DNA of 64,000 nt, from NCBI GenBank assembly GCA_021780225.1, contig JAJXZF010000036.1, forward strand, positions 34,267 through 98,266, written 5' to 3'. Positions 18,007-28,244 of this stretch are shown piece by piece. Position 1 is the stretch's first letter, and every line of letters begins with the position of its first letter. The position numbers and the translations under genes are program-made. A model generated the notes under the pieces. It worked only from the letters and a program-made list of their open reading frames with translations. It had not been told where the DNA came from and did no database searches. The DNA comes from Deltaproteobacteria bacterium (lineage in GTDB: Bacteria; Desulfobacterota; Binatia; Binatales; Binataceae).

Positions 18007-18834
18007 ATGAGCGGTGACGCGCCAGCGCCGAAAGTCCATCCGAGCGCGGTCGTCGGCCATCATGTGGAGCTTGCGCCCGGCGTCGAAATAGGACCTTTTT
18101 GCCTGCTCGAGGGCCGTATCAGGATTGGGCCGCAAACGCGATTGATCGGCCACGTGACGGTGCTGGGCGACACTGAAATCGGCGCCGGGAACGTGTTGCA
18201 TCCCAACGTGGTGATCGGCGACGAGCCGCAAGACCTTGGCTACCAAGGCGGTCCGCGGGGCGTCCGGATCGGCGATCGCAATGTTTTTCGCGAAGGCGTG
18301 ACGATTCATCGCGGCAGCGAACGCGGCGAGGTCACGATCGTCGGCGACGACAATTTCTTCATGCAGAATTCCCATGCCGCGCACGATTGCCGAATCGGCA
18401 ATTCCACGATAATCGCCGGCGGCGCGCTGCTTGCCGGATGGGTCGAAGTTGGCGACCGTGCGCTGGTCTCAGGCAATTGCGTCGTCCATCAGTACGTGCG
18501 GATCGGCCGGCTCGCGATGATGCGCGGCTTGAGCCGCACCAGCCGCGATATCCCCCCATTTTGCCTGATGGACCTGACCCACACGCTGCGCGGAATCAAT
18601 GCGGTCGGATTGCGGCGCGCGGGCGTCGGCGTCAGCGCGATTCAGGCCCTGCGGCGCGCCTTCGCGGCGCTGTTTGGCCAGCGTCGCAACCTCAAGGCGA
18701 TGCTCGAAGAGCTGGATGCGGCCGGTCCGCCCAAATTTCCGGAAGTCGCCGAGATGGTCGCGTTTATCCGTGCGAGCAAGCGCGGCGTCGCATTCGGCCC
18801 GCGCGATGGCGCGGCCGCATCCGACGCGGAATAG
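18007..18834 (+). CDS. lpxA: LpxA, acyl-ACP--UDP-N-acetylglucosamine O-acyltransferase
   Basis: Catalyses the first step of lipid A synthesis, adding a hydroxyacyl chain to UDP-GlcNAc in the cytoplasm. The 275 residues form a left-handed beta helix of imperfect hexapeptide repeats (VHPSAVVG, IGPFCLLEG, IGAGNVLHPNVVIGDEPQDL). The catalytic histidine lies in NSHAAHDCRIGN and the substrate-contacting VVHQYVRIGRLAMMRG follows. The C-terminal helical domain (LRRAFAALFGQRRNLKAML) is present. Length is close to E. coli LpxA (262). Usual neighbours fabZ, lpxD and lpxB are absent, so the gene is separated from a Raetz-pathway cluster. Confidence 0.94.
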   Translation: MSGDAPAPKVHPSAVVGHHVELAPGVEIGPFCLLEGRIRIGPQTRLIGHVTVLGDTEIGAGNVLHPNVVIGDEPQDLGYQGGPRGVRIGDRNVFREGVTIHRGSERGEVTIVGDDNFFMQNSHAAHDCRIGNSTIIAGGALLAGWVEVGDRALVSGNCVVHQYVRIGRLAMMRGLSRTSRDIPPFCLMDLTHTLRGINAVGLRRAGVGVSAIQALRRAFAALFGQRRNLKAMLEELDAAGPPKFPEVAEMVAFIRASKRGVAFGPRDGAAASDAE

Positions 18835-18957
18835 CTTCATATATTTTCCCGAATCTTGAATTTCCCCGCGCCCGACGATTTCGGCGCGTATCGAAGATAA
18901 TCCGCAAACGTATCTTGCACGGTAGGACGGGTGGGGGCGGAGAGGGCGGATATCCGA

Positions 18958-20637
18958 TTGGTTAGTGGAAGTAAGCTCAAAACGATTGCGGCGGCCGGTC
19001 TGACGATCGTCATTTTCTCTCTGGTGTCGTGCGCGACGATCAAGGAAATATGGGTGACGAAAGGCGTTGAACGCCTGCGCAGGCCCGATATCGCGCCGCC
19101 GCCCACCCGCATGATCATCTTCGCGCTCGACGGCGCCGGCTACGATCGGTTCATGGCGGCGGTCCGTTCCGGCGATGCGCCGAATATCGCCGGAGTGCTC
19201 GGACGGGAAGGCGGCGATGGCGTGTTTGCGCATGCCTATTCGGCTCCGAACGCGCTCAGCATGCTGCCGTCGAGCACGGTCGCCGATTGGTCGGCGATTT
19301 TCACCGGCGATCCGCCCGCCTGGGACGGCGTTACGGGCAACGAATGGTTCGAGCGGCGGCGGATGGTTTTCCACGCCCCCGTGCCGATTTCGACTCGCGA
19401 CCTCACCGATCTCAACCGCGCCATCTCGGATGATTTGGTGGGCCGGCAATTGCGGGTGCCGACGCTCTACGAGCTGCTCGGCGTCGACAGCTACGTCTCG
19501 CTGTTGTTCGTTTACCGCGGCGCCACGATTTATACGACCGTCGGCCCGCTGGCGATTTTCGATGTTTTCAGCGATTTCCTGAAGGCTAAGGTCGAAAACG
19601 AACAGCCCGAACGAACCGTCGCCGCGTCGGTGGACCTCAATTCCATTCCGAAGTTAATCGATGCAATCGAGCGCCATGGCGTACCCAATTTGCAGGTGGT
19701 CTATTTCCCCGGCGTCGACGCCTACACGCACGGCTCGCCGCATCCGCTGGAGGCGCAAACCCGCTATATCGAACGCGTCACCGATCCCCTGGTCGGGCAG
19801 GTGCTCGATGAATATCGGAAGAAAAATGCGCTTGACGGTACTTATATCGTCTTTGTTGCGGATCACGGTCATATTCCCACCATCCCCGATCATCGTCATG
19901 CGCTCGGCGTCGGACCTGATTCGCCGTTCGGACTCGTGAATGACACGGGTTTCCGGGTCCGGCCGGCGCAGGTCGATGTCGCCGCGAGCGAGGAGGATTT
20001 TCAGGCGGTCCTCGGCTATCAGGGCTTTATGGCCTACATCTACCTTGCCGATCGTTCGACCTGTCCGCAGCGCGGCGAGCGATGCGACTGGAGCCGGCCG
20101 CCCCGGATGAAAGAAGACGTGATGCCGTTATTGCGCGCGCTTTACCGGGCCAATCGCCCCGGCGGCCGCTATCCCCGTCTCGTCGGGACCATCGATCTCA
20201 TTTTTTCGCGGCCGCCCGCCATTCCGGGACACGTCGCGCCGCCATTCGAGATCTTCGACGGCCAGCGCCTGGTGCGGATTCCCGAATACCTGCGGCGGCA
20301 TCCGCGGCCCGACCTGATCGAACTGGATCGCCGCATGAGGTGGCTGGGTTTCGGCCAATACGGCGACCGCGCGGGCGATATCGTGCTGCTGGCGCGGACC
20401 GGCGGCGATGTGCCCATCCGGGATCGCTATTATTTCGCGGTCGTGCCGCATTACTCGTGGCATGGCAGCGCGAGCGCCCTGGACAGCCATATCACCTATG
20501 TACTCGCGCGTGAGGGCGGGGACGGAGACAAGTTGCGTCAAATCGTGCAGCAGACCGCCGCTCAGGACGGCGACCAAGACGGTCATATTTACGAAAAGGA
20601 CCTGACGCCGATGGTCCGCGCGATCTTCCAGCACTGA
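18958..20637 (+). CDS. Alkaline-phosphatase-superfamily phosphodiesterase, predicted lipoprotein
   Basis: Type I phosphodiesterase/nucleotide pyrophosphatase-like protein of about 559 residues. Metal-site motifs are IIFALDGAGYDRF near the N-terminus, NALSMLPSSTVADWSAIFTG with the nucleophile Thr/Ser region, PGVDAYTHGS, and FVADHGHIPT (the DHG of the superfamily). A late YSWHGSAS fits the last histidine ligand. I prefer TTG at 18958, nine bases after GAGAGGGCGG, since this yields a lipoprotein signal: basic start, hydrophobic core, then LVSCATI as lipobox. A GTG at 18931 would add nine residues. It begins 123 bases after lpxA; a role in envelope lipid or lipopolysaccharide modification would be inference. 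Confidence 0.78.
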   Translation: MVSGSKLKTIAAAGLTIVIFSLVSCATIKEIWVTKGVERLRRPDIAPPPTRMIIFALDGAGYDRFMAAVRSGDAPNIAGVLGREGGDGVFAHAYSAPNALSMLPSSTVADWSAIFTGDPPAWDGVTGNEWFERRRMVFHAPVPISTRDLTDLNRAISDDLVGRQLRVPTLYELLGVDSYVSLLFVYRGATIYTTVGPLAIFDVFSDFLKAKVENEQPERTVAASVDLNSIPKLIDAIERHGVPNLQVVYFPGVDAYTHGSPHPLEAQTRYIERVTDPLVGQVLDEYRKKNALDGTYIVFVADHGHIPTIPDHRHALGVGPDSPFGLVNDTGFRVRPAQVDVAASEEDFQAVLGYQGFMAYIYLADRSTCPQRGERCDWSRPPRMKEDVMPLLRALYRANRPGGRYPRLVGTIDLIFSRPPAIPGHVAPPFEIFDGQRLVRIPEYLRRHPRPDLIELDRRMRWLGFGQYGDRAGDIVLLARTGGDVPIRDRYYFAVVPHYSWHGSASALDSHITYVLAREGGDGDKLRQIVQQTAAQDGDQDGHIYEKDLTPMVRAIFQH

Positions 20638-20762
20638 CATTTCCGCGCCCGCGCTCGGGAATCGTCCATGGCGTCGCTTGCCGAGTTGTGCTCAGGCTGG
20701 CAAGAATGGATTGATCCGCCGCCGCCCGTTTCGGGATGCGCCGGATGCCCGGTAAAGCAGCT

Positions 20763-21221
20763 ATGCCGAAAAAGCTCCGTTTTGCGATTGGCGCCGGCTT
20801 GATGGTCGCCGCTATCGCATACCTAATCGTGACCGCGGTGCGGAACACGGCCGAATATTACATGACCGTCGGCGAGGTAAAGGCGCAACAGGCCGCGCTT
20901 GACGGCCAGATGTTGCGCGTCGCCGGACGCGTCGTGCCCGGCACGATCGCGTGGAATCCCGCGACGCTTACGCTCGCTTTCGGAATCGCGCAGCCGCCCG
21001 CGCAGGACGCCGCCGCCTCCGGCTTGCGCCCCGTCGCAATCACCACCGCCGCCGCCGTCTTTCATGTGATTTGCCGGGGCCAGCCCAAGCCCGACATGTT
21101 CGCTCCCGGCCGCGACGTAATCGTCGAAGGCCGCCTCGACCGCGACGGCACGATCGAGGCGCGTCAGGTGCTGACCAGCTGCCCGTCCAAGTACGCGCCC
21201 AAGCAGCCCGGCGCGGCTCAA
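20763..21221 (+). CDS. ccmE: CcmE, heme chaperone of cytochrome c maturation (CXXXY type)
   Basis: Periplasmic, membrane-anchored OB-fold protein that binds heme covalently and hands it to CcmF/H. Of 152 residues, 5-26 form the signal anchor, and EYYMTVGEV and FAPGRDVIVEGR are family segments. The heme-attaching residue is unusual: the C-terminal motif reads VLTSCPSKY, with Cys140 and Tyr144, where E. coli-type CcmE has HxxxY. This is the CxxxY variant described in archaea and some deltaproteobacteria. It is the first gene of the ccm operon; ccmF starts 18 bases after its stop. Start chosen at ATG 20763; an in-frame ATG lies nine codons upstream. Confidence 0.9.
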
Positions 21222-21239
21222 TAGTCAGGGTGATTCGCG

Positions 21240-23255
<2,016 letters not shown>

Positions 23256-23257
23256 TC

Positions 23258-23761
23258 GTGGCGCGGCCGAATTCCGGCGGGCGGCTCGCGCACGCGGCGA
23301 TGCTCGTCGCTATCGCGCTTGCGCTGATCGTTCCGATCGCCGTCCGCGCCGCCGCCACGGTCAGCGCGCAGCAGATCGAGGAAAGTTTGACCTGCCAGTG
23401 CGGATGCGGGCTGACGGTCGCGAACTGCAATCATCCGAATTGCGAATTCTCCGTGCCGGCGCGCGAGCAAATCGAAGCGATGCTCCATCGCGGCATGACC
23501 GGCCCGCAAGTAATCGCGTTTTTCCGCCACAAGTACGGCGAAAAAATTCTTTCCGCTCCAACCACCACCGGCTTCAACCTGCTCGCGTGGGTGATGCCGT
23601 TCGCGGCGCTCCTCGGCGGCGGAATTTTCGTCGCTCTCGCGATCGGCCGCTGGCGCGCCCATCCGGAGAACCCCGCGCCCGCGCTCGATTCCGCCGCGCG
23701 CGGCGGCGCCGATGACGAGATGCGGCGGCGGCTCGAACGCGACCTGCGCGAGGGTTTTTGA
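23258..23761 (+). CDS. ccmH: CcmH-like thiol protein of cytochrome c maturation (five-cysteine variant)
   Basis: CcmH reduces or presents the apocytochrome CxxCH thiols for heme ligation. The protein (167 residues) has a signal anchor (about 11-33), the domain with conserved wording VPAREQIEAMLHRGMTGPQVIAFF and KYGEKILSAP, and a C-terminal membrane helix (about 106-130, LLAWVMPFAALLGGGIF). In place of the usual LRCxxC pair it carries LTCQCGCG and NCNHPNC, with cysteines at about 46, 48, 50, 57 and 62. That pattern could make alternative disulfides or bind a metal. GTG start at 23258, two bases after the ccmF stop. Assigned from context and domain wording; the thiol chemistry may differ. Confidence 0.82.
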   Translation: MARPNSGGRLAHAAMLVAIALALIVPIAVRAAATVSAQQIEESLTCQCGCGLTVANCNHPNCEFSVPAREQIEAMLHRGMTGPQVIAFFRHKYGEKILSAPTTTGFNLLAWVMPFAALLGGGIFVALAIGRWRAHPENPAPALDSAARGGADDEMRRRLERDLREGF

Positions 23762-23764
23762 CCG

Positions 23765-24256
23765 GTGGCGCTCGACACCGCGATCTATCTCGCCGCGATT
23801 TTGATCGTCGCCGCGGTCGCCCTCTTCGTCGCCGCGCCGCTGGTTGAGGGCGTGCGCCCCCGCCGCCGCGCCGGCGCTCCCGAACGCGAGCGGCTGGAGC
23901 ATCAGCGCGCCCTCGCCGTGCAGGGACTGCGCGAACTCGAATTCGACCATGAGATGGGCAAGCTCGATGAGGGCGACTACGCCGCCTTGAAACGCGCGCT
24001 CGAAGAACGCGCGCTGGCCGCGATGGCCGCGCTCGATCGGCTGCGCGCATCGCCGGCCGGCGACGGCGTCGCCCAAAGCGCGCCCGCGCTCGATCCCGGC
24101 GTCGCCCGCCACGGCGCGGTGGGCGTGGCCGATGCGCCGCCAACCTATCCGCATTTCTGTCCGCAATGCGGCGGCCATCTCGACATCGCCGCCGGCCGCT
24201 GTCCCGCGTGCGGCGCCGCGGCGAATGCCGCCGCCAGGCGCGCGGCGGAATCCTGA
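23765..24256 (+). CDS. CcmI-like membrane protein with C-terminal zinc ribbon
   Basis: A 163-residue protein with one N-terminal transmembrane helix (about 8-28) and a helical segment LRELEFDHEMGKLDEGDYAALKRALE (55-80) that matches the first cytoplasmic/coiled domain of CcmI-type proteins. Unlike CcmI it ends not in TPRs but in a zinc ribbon with FCPQCGGH and RCPACGAA (C132, C135, C146, C149). It starts with GTG at 23765, three bases after ccmH. Its position in the ccm operon argues for an assembly role with CcmF/CcmH; the zinc ribbon's function is unknown. It overlaps ccmA by the ATGA junction. Confidence 0.75.
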   Translation: MALDTAIYLAAILIVAAVALFVAAPLVEGVRPRRRAGAPERERLEHQRALAVQGLRELEFDHEMGKLDEGDYAALKRALEERALAAMAALDRLRASPAGDGVAQSAPALDPGVARHGAVGVADAPPTYPHFCPQCGGHLDIAAGRCPACGAAANAAARRAAES

Positions 24257-24969
24257 TGGATGCGCCGGCGATCGAGGCGCGCGGGCTGTCGAAGAGCTTC
24301 GGCGCGGCTCCCGTCCTGCGCGGTATCGATCTGGCGATCGCGCCCGGCCGCGCGCTGATGATTATCGGGCGCAACGGCGCCGGCAAATCCACCCTGCTGC
24401 GCCTGCTCGCCGGACTCGGCGCTCCGGATGACGGCGAAGCCCGGCTCTTCGGCGCGCCCAGCCGCAAGCTCGAGGCCGCCGATCGCCGCCGGTTCGGGAT
24501 GCTGACGCATCAGAGTTACCTCTATCCGAACCTGACCGCGCGCGAGAATCTCGAATTCTATTGCGCGCTCTACCGCGTCGCCGATCCGGCCGCCGAAAGC
24601 GGACGCTGGCTCGAACGCGTCGGCCTCGCCCGGTTCGCCGCCGAGCGGGTGCGCGCCTTTTCGCGCGGGATGGAACAGCGGCTGGCGCTCGCCCGCGCGT
24701 TGATCCATCGCCCGGACGCGCTGCTGATGGACGAGCCGTTCGCCGCGCTCGATCCCGACGGCGCCGAACTCGCCGCAACCCTGATTCGCGAGGCGCTCGC
24801 GCGCGGCTGCGCCGTCGCGCTCACCGCCCATCGCGCGTTCGCGCTCGATTCGGCCCGCTGCACAGCGCGCGAGCTCGTGCGCGGCCGGCTGCTCGGCGCG
24901 CCGATCGATACCAGCGTGGCCGATCGCGCCGAATCTTCCCCAACGCATCCCGGCGCCGGAGCGCGCTGA
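24256..24969 (+). CDS. ccmA: CcmA, heme exporter ATP-binding protein
   Basis: ATPase of the CcmAB(CD) transporter that releases heme-loaded CcmE from CcmC. The 237-residue protein has Walker A GRNGAGKST (about 38-46), a Q-loop segment LTHQSYLYPNLT, signature AFSRGMEQRLALARAL (CcmA-type; the canonical LSGGQ is replaced by FSRGM) and Walker B ALLMDEPFAALD. The switch histidine is in LTAHRAF. ATG at 24256 overlaps the stop of the previous gene, so translation is coupled. ccmB follows by seven bases. Confidence 0.93.
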   Translation: MDAPAIEARGLSKSFGAAPVLRGIDLAIAPGRALMIIGRNGAGKSTLLRLLAGLGAPDDGEARLFGAPSRKLEAADRRRFGMLTHQSYLYPNLTARENLEFYCALYRVADPAAESGRWLERVGLARFAAERVRAFSRGMEQRLALARALIHRPDALLMDEPFAALDPDGAELAATLIREALARGCAVALTAHRAFALDSARCTARELVRGRLLGAPIDTSVADRAESSPTHPGAGAR

Positions 24970-24976
24970 TCCGCCG

Positions 24977-25651
24977 ATGGCCGGTTTCGTCGCCGTATTG
25001 CGCAAAGACCTCACGCTCGAACTGCGCGGCGGCGAGAGCACGCTCGCGCTGGTCGCGCTTTCGATCCTGATCCTGGTCGTGATGGTCTTCGCGCTGGATC
25101 CGGCCGGCGGCGCCGCCGACGCGCCGATTGCCGCGGGCGCGCTGTGGGTCGCGATGATCTTCGCCGGGATGGCGGGCGCGGCGCGCACCGTGCTCGCGGA
25201 GCGCGACAACGGCTGTCTCCGCGCGCTCTACCTGAGTCCGCTCGATCGCGGCGCGCTGTTTCTCGCCAAACTCGCCGCCGCGTCGATCTTCATGATCGTC
25301 GCCGAGGCGGCGGTGGTCCTGATGCTGGTGCTGTTTTTCAACCTGGATTTCGATTTGCGGCTCGCCCGGATGCTGCCGGCGCTCGCGCTGGGCCTGGTCG
25401 GTTTCGCCGCGCTGGCGACGCTGCTCGCGGCGATCTCCGGCCGCGTCCATGCGGGAGACCTGCTGATGCCGCTGCTCGCCGTGCCGATGTACGTGCCGGC
25501 GTTGATCGCCGGGGTCAAAGCCAGCGCGGCCGCGCTTGGCGGCGCGCAGTGGAGCGCGATGGGCCAGTGGCTGCGTATAATGATCGCGTTCGACGTGCTC
25601 TTCGTCGCCGCCGGCTTTATCCTGTTCGAACATCTGCTGGGTGAGGATTAA
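24977..25651 (+). CDS. ccmB: CcmB, heme exporter membrane subunit
   Basis: Permease partner of CcmA. The 224-residue protein has six predicted membrane segments and a typical CcmB opening, FVAVLRKDLTLELRGGES, then LDRGALFLAKL and a loop LLMPLLAVPMYVPALIAGVKAS that is common in the family. Length matches CcmB (about 220). It sits between ccmA (seven bases upstream) and ccmC (nine bases downstream). Confidence 0.93.
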   Translation: MAGFVAVLRKDLTLELRGGESTLALVALSILILVVMVFALDPAGGAADAPIAAGALWVAMIFAGMAGAARTVLAERDNGCLRALYLSPLDRGALFLAKLAAASIFMIVAEAAVVLMLVLFFNLDFDLRLARMLPALALGLVGFAALATLLAAISGRVHAGDLLMPLLAVPMYVPALIAGVKASAAALGGAQWSAMGQWLRIMIAFDVLFVAAGFILFEHLLGED

Positions 25652-25660
25652 TCGCCGCCG

Positions 25661-26368
25661 ATGGCTAACACGTTCATGCGCACGCTCGCCGCGCTCACCG
25701 GCCTGCTGATGTTCGCCGCGATCTACATGACCTTCGCCTTCGTGCCGACCGAAGCGGAGCAGGGAATCGTGCAGCGCATCTTCTATTTTCACGTGCCCTG
25801 CGCGTGGGTCGCCTTCGCCGCGTTCGGCATCGTCGCGATCTCTGGAATCTTCTACCTTTGGCTGGGCGGTCAGATTTGGGACGACCTCGGCTATGCGTGC
25901 GCCGAAATCGGGATGGTCTTCTGCACGCTGGTGCTGATCACCGGCTCGATCTGGGCGCGGCCGATCTGGGGCGTCTGGTGGACCTGGGATTCGCGCCTGA
26001 CCACGACGCTGATCCTGTGGCTGCTGTACGGCGGCTACATAATGCTGCGCGCGATGGCCGGCGATTCGCCGCAGGTCGCGCGGTTCGCCGCCGTGATCGG
26101 AATCGTCGCGGCGGCCGACGTGCCGGTAATCGTCGTCTCGGTCCGGCTCTGGCGGACGATTCATCCCGCGGTGCTGATCACCAAACAGGGCGAGCACGGC
26201 CTGACCGATCCGCGGATGGTCGCGACGCTGCTGGTCGCGCTCGCCGCCTTCACTGCGCTCTTCGCGTGGCTGTTGCTGATTCGTTTCGCGAGCCTGCGCA
26301 CGCGCTCGCGGCTCGCCGCGCTCGAGCGCGAACTCAATCTGGCCGAGGCGGCGGCGGGAGATCTCTGA
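25661..26368 (+). CDS. ccmC: CcmC, heme-handling membrane protein
   Basis: Attaches heme to CcmE at the periplasmic face. Of 235 residues there are six transmembrane segments and the conserved WGVWWTWDSRLTTTLILW (about 107-124), flanked by histidines FYFHVPCAWVA (about 44) and WRTIHPAV (about 168), which ligate heme in the family. The partner CcmE here presents a cysteine instead of histidine, so the CcmC surface may be adapted. The stop overlaps the ccmD start by ATGA. Confidence 0.93.
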   Translation: MANTFMRTLAALTGLLMFAAIYMTFAFVPTEAEQGIVQRIFYFHVPCAWVAFAAFGIVAISGIFYLWLGGQIWDDLGYACAEIGMVFCTLVLITGSIWARPIWGVWWTWDSRLTTTLILWLLYGGYIMLRAMAGDSPQVARFAAVIGIVAAADVPVIVVSVRLWRTIHPAVLITKQGEHGLTDPRMVATLLVALAAFTALFAWLLLIRFASLRTRSRLAALERELNLAEAAAGDL

Positions 26369-26538
26369 TGGAAAATCTTGGCTATCTCGGCGCGGCCTAC
26401 GCGATTATTTTCGGCGTCATTTTTCTTTATGTGATTTTCATCCAGCGCCGGCAGGCGCAACTCGACGAGCGGATGCGCGCGCTGGAGGCGCGGCTGGCCG
26501 AAGTCCGCGACGGTTTGAAGCATCGCTCCGCCGGCTGA
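26368..26538 (+). CDS. ccmD: CcmD-like small membrane protein
   Basis: A 56-residue protein with one transmembrane helix (about 5-25, LGYLGAAYAIIFGVIFLYVIF) and a charged cytoplasmic tail with QRRQAQLDERMRALEARL, which could form a coiled coil. CcmD in other species is a helix-plus-tail protein that stabilises the CcmABC-CcmE complex. Its start overlaps the ccmC stop, and it is the last gene of the operon. Sequence conservation among CcmD proteins is low, so the call rests on size, topology and position. Confidence 0.75.
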   Translation: MENLGYLGAAYAIIFGVIFLYVIFIQRRQAQLDERMRALEARLAEVRDGLKHRSAG

Positions 26539-26555
26539 CATTCGCGCGGCGTCAC

Positions 26556-26581
26556 GGCGCTTGCAATAAAGCGCAAGCGCC
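26556..26581. other. Perfect hairpin after ccmD / near the IS110 left end
   Basis: GGCGCTTGC (26556-26564), an eight-base loop, then GCAAGCGCC (26573-26581). The nine-base stem is perfect and no T-run follows. It could be a factor-assisted terminator for the ccm operon or a structural part of the insertion sequence left end. Confidence 0.6.
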
Positions 26582-26840
26582 GCACCGCCGGCTGATATTT
26601 CCGCTTCGCTTGTATGAGGTCGGTTCGCATCACGATTGGTGAGCAGGCAATGAATGAAGCTCCGGAAGAGCGTCGTCGCCGCGCCGCGACTGAGGCTTTG
26701 TCCTCGTCAATGAGATTGGCGCCCTCGACCGGCATTCGTGGGCTCGTACGGTATCCCGAGGCACCCGATGTCCTCATATGCACAAGCTTGAGCGGGAAGG
26801 TCGGCTCCGAGGTCCGGAAAGATTCGATCACGAGAGGAGG
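26582..26840 (+). ncRNA. Candidate IS110 bridge-RNA region
   Basis: The 5' non-coding part of IS110-group elements encodes a structured bridge RNA that guides recombination by pairing with target and donor. This stretch lies in that place between the left end and the transposase GTG. ACGGTATC at 26748-26755 is repeated at the right junction (28103-28110), as a target guide might be, but an eight-base match can arise by chance. An open frame of 76 codons exists here but has no ribosome site and no recognisable product. Exact RNA ends are not visible by eye. Confidence 0.45.
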
Positions 26841-26847
26841 ATGAAGC

Positions 26848-28068
26848 GTGAGACGGTTTGCGGGAATTGACGTGGGCGCCGAAGCCCACATGGTTGCGGT
26901 CGTGGACGAAAGCGGCGCATTGCTGCGCAAATCCACGGCCTTCGGCGAAGACGCCGCCGGTTATCGTCGGCTTCGGGAATTGCTGGGAGACCCGGGCGAT
27001 GTTCTGGTCGCGATGGAGGCGACCGGGGTGTACTGGCGGAATCTGTTCGCCTTCCTGGTGGCCGAGGGTTTCAGCGTTGCCCTGGTCAACCCGCTGCGCA
27101 CCAACCGCTTTGCGGAAGAAGAACTTGCGCGTACCAAGACCGATGCGATCGATGCCTTGGGTATTGCCAGATTTGCGGCACAGAAGCGGCCGGCACGCAC
27201 CGAGCTGCCCGACGACGCGACTCAAGATCTGCGCGAGATGGTTCGCCTGCGTATGCGAATTCTCCTTCATCGCGGCGACTGCGTCAGGCGCTTGCATCGC
27301 GCCTTGCGACTGACGTTCCCGGAATTCACGAACCATGTGCGCACTCTGGAGAGCGAACTGGCCACGGTGCTTTTGTCTCGCTATCCAACCGCCCGCGCTT
27401 TTGGAGCCGCCCGCACCAAAGCTGTCGCACGCGTGTGTTTCGACGGCCATCGCCATGTCGGCGAGCGGCTGGCCGCGGCTTTGATTAGCGCCGCTAAAGA
27501 TTCAGTCGGCCGCCATTACTCCGGCCCATACCGACGGGAGATCAAGTACCTGTGCGAGGACATTGCGCTGGCGCGTGAGCGCCTGAGAAACCTCGAGCGC
27601 GATATCGAGAGCATGCTCGACCAGCATGAGGTCGCAAAGTTGCTGACCACCATCGCTGGGATCGGGCGTCAGACGGCGGCGCGCCTGGTGGCCGAGCTCG
27701 GCGATCCGGCTCGTTTCCGCAGCTCTGCAGCCTTGGCCAGCTACGTTGGCGTGATCCCGAGGGTGCGCCAGTCCGGAAAGCGAAAATTCTCCGGCGGACC
27801 GAGAGTTCCGTTGGGCCATGTCCTGCTCCGCCGCGCGCTCTGGATGCCGACCCTGACTGCGGTTCGGATAAACCCTTGGCTGCGTGCTCACTATCAACGT
27901 CTGCTGAGCGCCGGCAAGGCGCCAAAGCGCGCGTTAGTCGCCGCCATGCGTAAGCTGCTCACCGCCATATACAGCGTCGCGAAAAATCGGCGACCTTTCG
28001 TTCTCCAGCTGCCTGGTCCGACTATTTCTCCGCCGCTCGGCGGCGCTGCGGTAAACGATCTGAGTTAA
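26848..28068 (+). CDS. IS110-family transposase (recombinase)
   Basis: DEDD-type recombinase of 406 residues. The RuvC-like N-terminal domain has D8 (AGIDVG), E57 (VAMEATG), D99 and D102 (KTDAIDA), spaced as expected for the family. The C-terminal domain (about 262-345) carries LTTIAGIGRQTAARLVAELG, ASYVGVIPRVRQSG and VPLGHVLLRRALW, typical of the IS116/IS110/IS902 group with its serine. GTG at 26848 is seven bases after GAGAGGAGG. The frame is intact, so the element may be active. It lies between the ccm operon and a membrane hypothetical. Confidence 0.95.
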   Translation: MRRFAGIDVGAEAHMVAVVDESGALLRKSTAFGEDAAGYRRLRELLGDPGDVLVAMEATGVYWRNLFAFLVAEGFSVALVNPLRTNRFAEEELARTKTDAIDALGIARFAAQKRPARTELPDDATQDLREMVRLRMRILLHRGDCVRRLHRALRLTFPEFTNHVRTLESELATVLLSRYPTARAFGAARTKAVARVCFDGHRHVGERLAAALISAAKDSVGRHYSGPYRREIKYLCEDIALARERLRNLERDIESMLDQHEVAKLLTTIAGIGRQTAARLVAELGDPARFRSSAALASYVGVIPRVRQSGKRKFSGGPRVPLGHVLLRRALWMPTLTAVRINPWLRAHYQRLLSAGKAPKRALVAAMRKLLTAIYSVAKNRRPFVLQLPGPTISPPLGGAAVNDLS

Positions 28069-28116
28069 CAGAAGAGATGGCTCCGAGAGTTGACCAGGCG
28101 TCACGGTATCTCATTG

Positions 28117-28155
28117 CTGTCATTCTGAGGCGCAGCCGAAGAATCCCGATTCTTT
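28117..28155. repeat. Dispersed GTCATTCTGAG-type repeat, half copy
   Basis: CTGTCATTCTGAGGCGCAGC followed by CGAAGAATCCCGATTC. It matches one module of the copies at 14908-14966 and 62560-62595 and directly follows the proposed right end of the insertion sequence. Confidence 0.6.
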
Positions 28156-28244
28156 CGCGGCGCGGGCGCGTTCCCGATTCGCCGCCATGCAGGAAACTTG
28201 TTGACGAGACCCGACCGCGGCCGGAACCATATGGGCGCGGACGT

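Larger units (their letters stand above)
26548..28106 (+). mobile_element. IS110-family insertion sequence, boundaries proposed
   Basis: Carries one IS110 transposase gene with about 290 bp of non-coding DNA before it and little after it, as in the IS110 group. GGCGTCACGG occurs at 26548-26557 and again at 28097-28106, 1549 bases apart; this 10-bp direct repeat would fit a shared core at both ends. No terminal inverted repeats are seen, as expected for the family. The boundaries are inference from this repeat. Confidence 0.7.

Noticed and set aside
26614-26844. 76-codon plus-strand frame before the IS110 transposase
   Set aside because: It lies in the insertion sequence left end where a bridge RNA is expected; it has no ribosome site and no recognisable protein content.
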